Shown here: in pieces, positions 13,493 to 14,326 of the stretch
Position numbering within the stretch: the first letter of the stretch is position 1
Layout of the letters: each line of letters starts with the position of its first letter
Source of the DNA: an uncultured Alphaproteobacteria bacterium
GTDB lineage: Bacteria; Pseudomonadota; Alphaproteobacteria; Caulobacterales; Caulobacteraceae
Length of the DNA: 14,326 nt
Assembly: GCA_937920085.1 (NCBI GenBank)
Contig: CALETE010000074.1
Location: 1 to 14,326 of the forward strand
Direction: 5' to 3'
Notes under the pieces: model-generated
What the model saw: the letters and a program-made list of their open reading frames with translations, nothing else
What the model was told of the DNA's origin: nothing
Databases searched by the model: none
Program-made: the position numbers and the translations under genes

Positions 13493-14126
13493 GCTTGATC
13501 CGGCAAGATCGGTTTTCATCAATTGCCCGTTTGACGACAGGTTTCGACCGATCCTGCGGGCCATCTGCTTTGCGGTGATCTCTTCGGGATACGCGCCCCG
13601 TTGCGCTTTGGATGCGACGGACGGCGCCGAAGTGCGAGTGGCGAAGATTGCGTTGCTGATTGGCGCCTGCGACTGGGGCATTCATGACCTGTCGCGGGTG
13701 GAGGTCGAACCTGGCGGAGTTCCCAGGTTCAATATGGCCATGGAACTGGGCCTGCATTTGGGGGCCCGGCTACTGGGCGAGAAACGGCACAGGCGCAAGC
13801 GAGCCTTGATTCTCGACGCCGAACGACATCGCTATGACTCGGCCCTGTCGGACATCAGCGGGCAGGATATCGAGTGTCACAATAATGATCCCGATCAGGC
13901 TATGGCCTGTGTTCGCAACTGGCTGTCGGAGCATAGGCCGCATAATGCGCCGCCCTTGCCAGGACCCGGCGCCATGCAGGCGGATTATCGCGTATTCCAA
14001 GATGAGGTCGGGCCTGTCTTGGCAAGGCGGCGACTAGATCCGGATCAGCTGACCCACAGTGATTTCCTGTGGCTGGTTAGGGACTGGATCGCCTCTAAGG
14101 CTGAGGCCGTTCCGGATAGGCCGTGA
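13470..14126 (+). CDS. Unknown 'FINCPFD' protein, possible TIR/deoxyribosyltransferase-like fold
   Basis: A 218-residue protein with strongly patterned motifs but no assigned function. It begins SVFINCPFDDRFRPILRA (14-31), a strand-loop-helix start that recalls the LAGPF-type opening of nucleoside 2-deoxyribosyltransferases and TIR-like domains. Then come RCALD (45-49), VAKIALLIGACDWGIHDLSR (58-76), PRFNMAMELGLHLGAR (85-100, with E92 placed like the catalytic Glu before the ELG helix of that fold), SDISGQDIECHNNDP (127-141) and a C-terminal helical LTHSDFLWLVRDW (194-206). Predicted soluble. The GTG at 13470 overlaps the small upstream gene by 23 bp. The last few codons and the stop are repeat-derived sequence. 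Enzyme or toxin activity on nucleotides is a hypothesis only. Confidence 0.72.
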   Translation: MANPPRPKLDPARSVFINCPFDDRFRPILRAICFAVISSGYAPRCALDATDGAEVRVAKIALLIGACDWGIHDLSRVEVEPGGVPRFNMAMELGLHLGARLLGEKRHRRKRALILDAERHRYDSALSDISGQDIECHNNDPDQAMACVRNWLSEHRPHNAPPLPGPGAMQADYRVFQDEVGPVLARRRLDPDQLTHSDFLWLVRDWIASKAEAVPDRP

Positions 14127-14326
14127 CCTAGGATCTGGATACCGGCCTTTGCCGGTATGACCGGGGGTGGGGATAGGGCGCGGTCTTGCTTCAACCACCG
14201 GTCACCCCGGCGGAGGCCGGGGTCCAGTTCGTAGGGCTGTGAGGTGGGCGACTGCCCTAGGGGTGACCTTTCCGGATTGGCCGTGACCTATGACCTGGAT
14301 ACCGGCCTTCGCCGGTATGACCGGGG
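14108..14326. repeat. Repeat island at the window end: partial spacer-B, then composite A-B
   Basis: From about 14108 the sequence (TTCCGGATAGGCCGTGACC) matches the composite spacer. B follows to 14171, then a 24-bp spacer. A composite starts with A at 14196 and its B half is cut by the window end; five more bases would make it 136 bp. The stop of the preceding gene (14124-14126) lies inside this repeat. Nothing else is seen here. Confidence 0.88.

Noticed and set aside
1..14326. CRISPR array
   Set aside because: The repeats are palindromic, occur in islands between genes, alternate in two forms, and their spacers are themselves related; no regular unique spacers and no cas gene.
1..14326. 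tRNA, rRNA, insertion sequences, transposase of the repeat family
   Set aside because: No tRNA-like cloverleaf, rRNA stretch, DDE/tyrosine transposase or REP-associated transposase was seen on either strand.

Overview
The window reads as chromosomal DNA of a GC-rich alphaproteobacterium. The pointers are strong G/C third-position bias in every gene, dispersed TCACCCCGGCGGAGGCCGGG-type palindromes, a GTTC-N7-GTTC LexA-type box, an aquaporin-type arsenic operon and much lipid/xenobiotic-style metabolism. Caulobacterales would fit, but no rRNA or marker gene is present, so this is an inference.

Layout. 1-116 is a composite palindromic repeat. 117-869 (-) is a TerC/YjbE-type membrane protein, divergent from a COG3618-type amidohydrolase (975-2021, +). 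That gene converges on an acyltransferase-3 membrane protein (2018-3151, -), and the two stop codons overlap in one CTAG. After a repeat island comes a secreted esterase-like protein (3346-5070, -). It is divergent from a probable co-directional run: acyl-CoA dehydrogenase (5368-6603), GNAT acetyltransferase (6645-7163) and serine hydrolase/family VIII esterase (7189-8367). A 312-bp repeat island separates these from a compact arsenic operon, arsR-arsC-aquaporin (8680-10213). Next is a two-gene phage-like unit (10421-12000): a small protein and a terminase large subunit. Its promoter region carries a canonical alphaproteobacterial SOS box, and no other phage gene is present. After another repeat island lie an adenosine-deaminase-family gene (12212-13168, -) and a divergent, overlapping pair: a 60-residue protein and a 218-residue 'FINCPFD' protein of unknown function (13310-14126, +). 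The window ends in more repeats.

How the parts work together. In the arsenic operon, ArsC would reduce arsenate to arsenite, the aquaporin would let arsenite leave, and ArsR would sense arsenite; no ArsB/Acr3 pump or ArsH is present here. The terminase unit looks like a DNA-damage-inducible relic or a domesticated packaging motor. The last pair is the least explained part of the window and the best candidate for an undescribed system.

Almost every intergenic gap is filled by one repeat family. Two diverged inverted halves (A, with a CCCCGGC/GCCGGGG stem, and B, with an ATACCGGC/GCCGGTAT stem) form a composite of exactly 136 bp in three complete copies. A fourth would have the same length but is cut by the window end. 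Shortened, hybrid and solo derivatives also occur. Some copies run into coding sequence and supply the C-termini of proteins.
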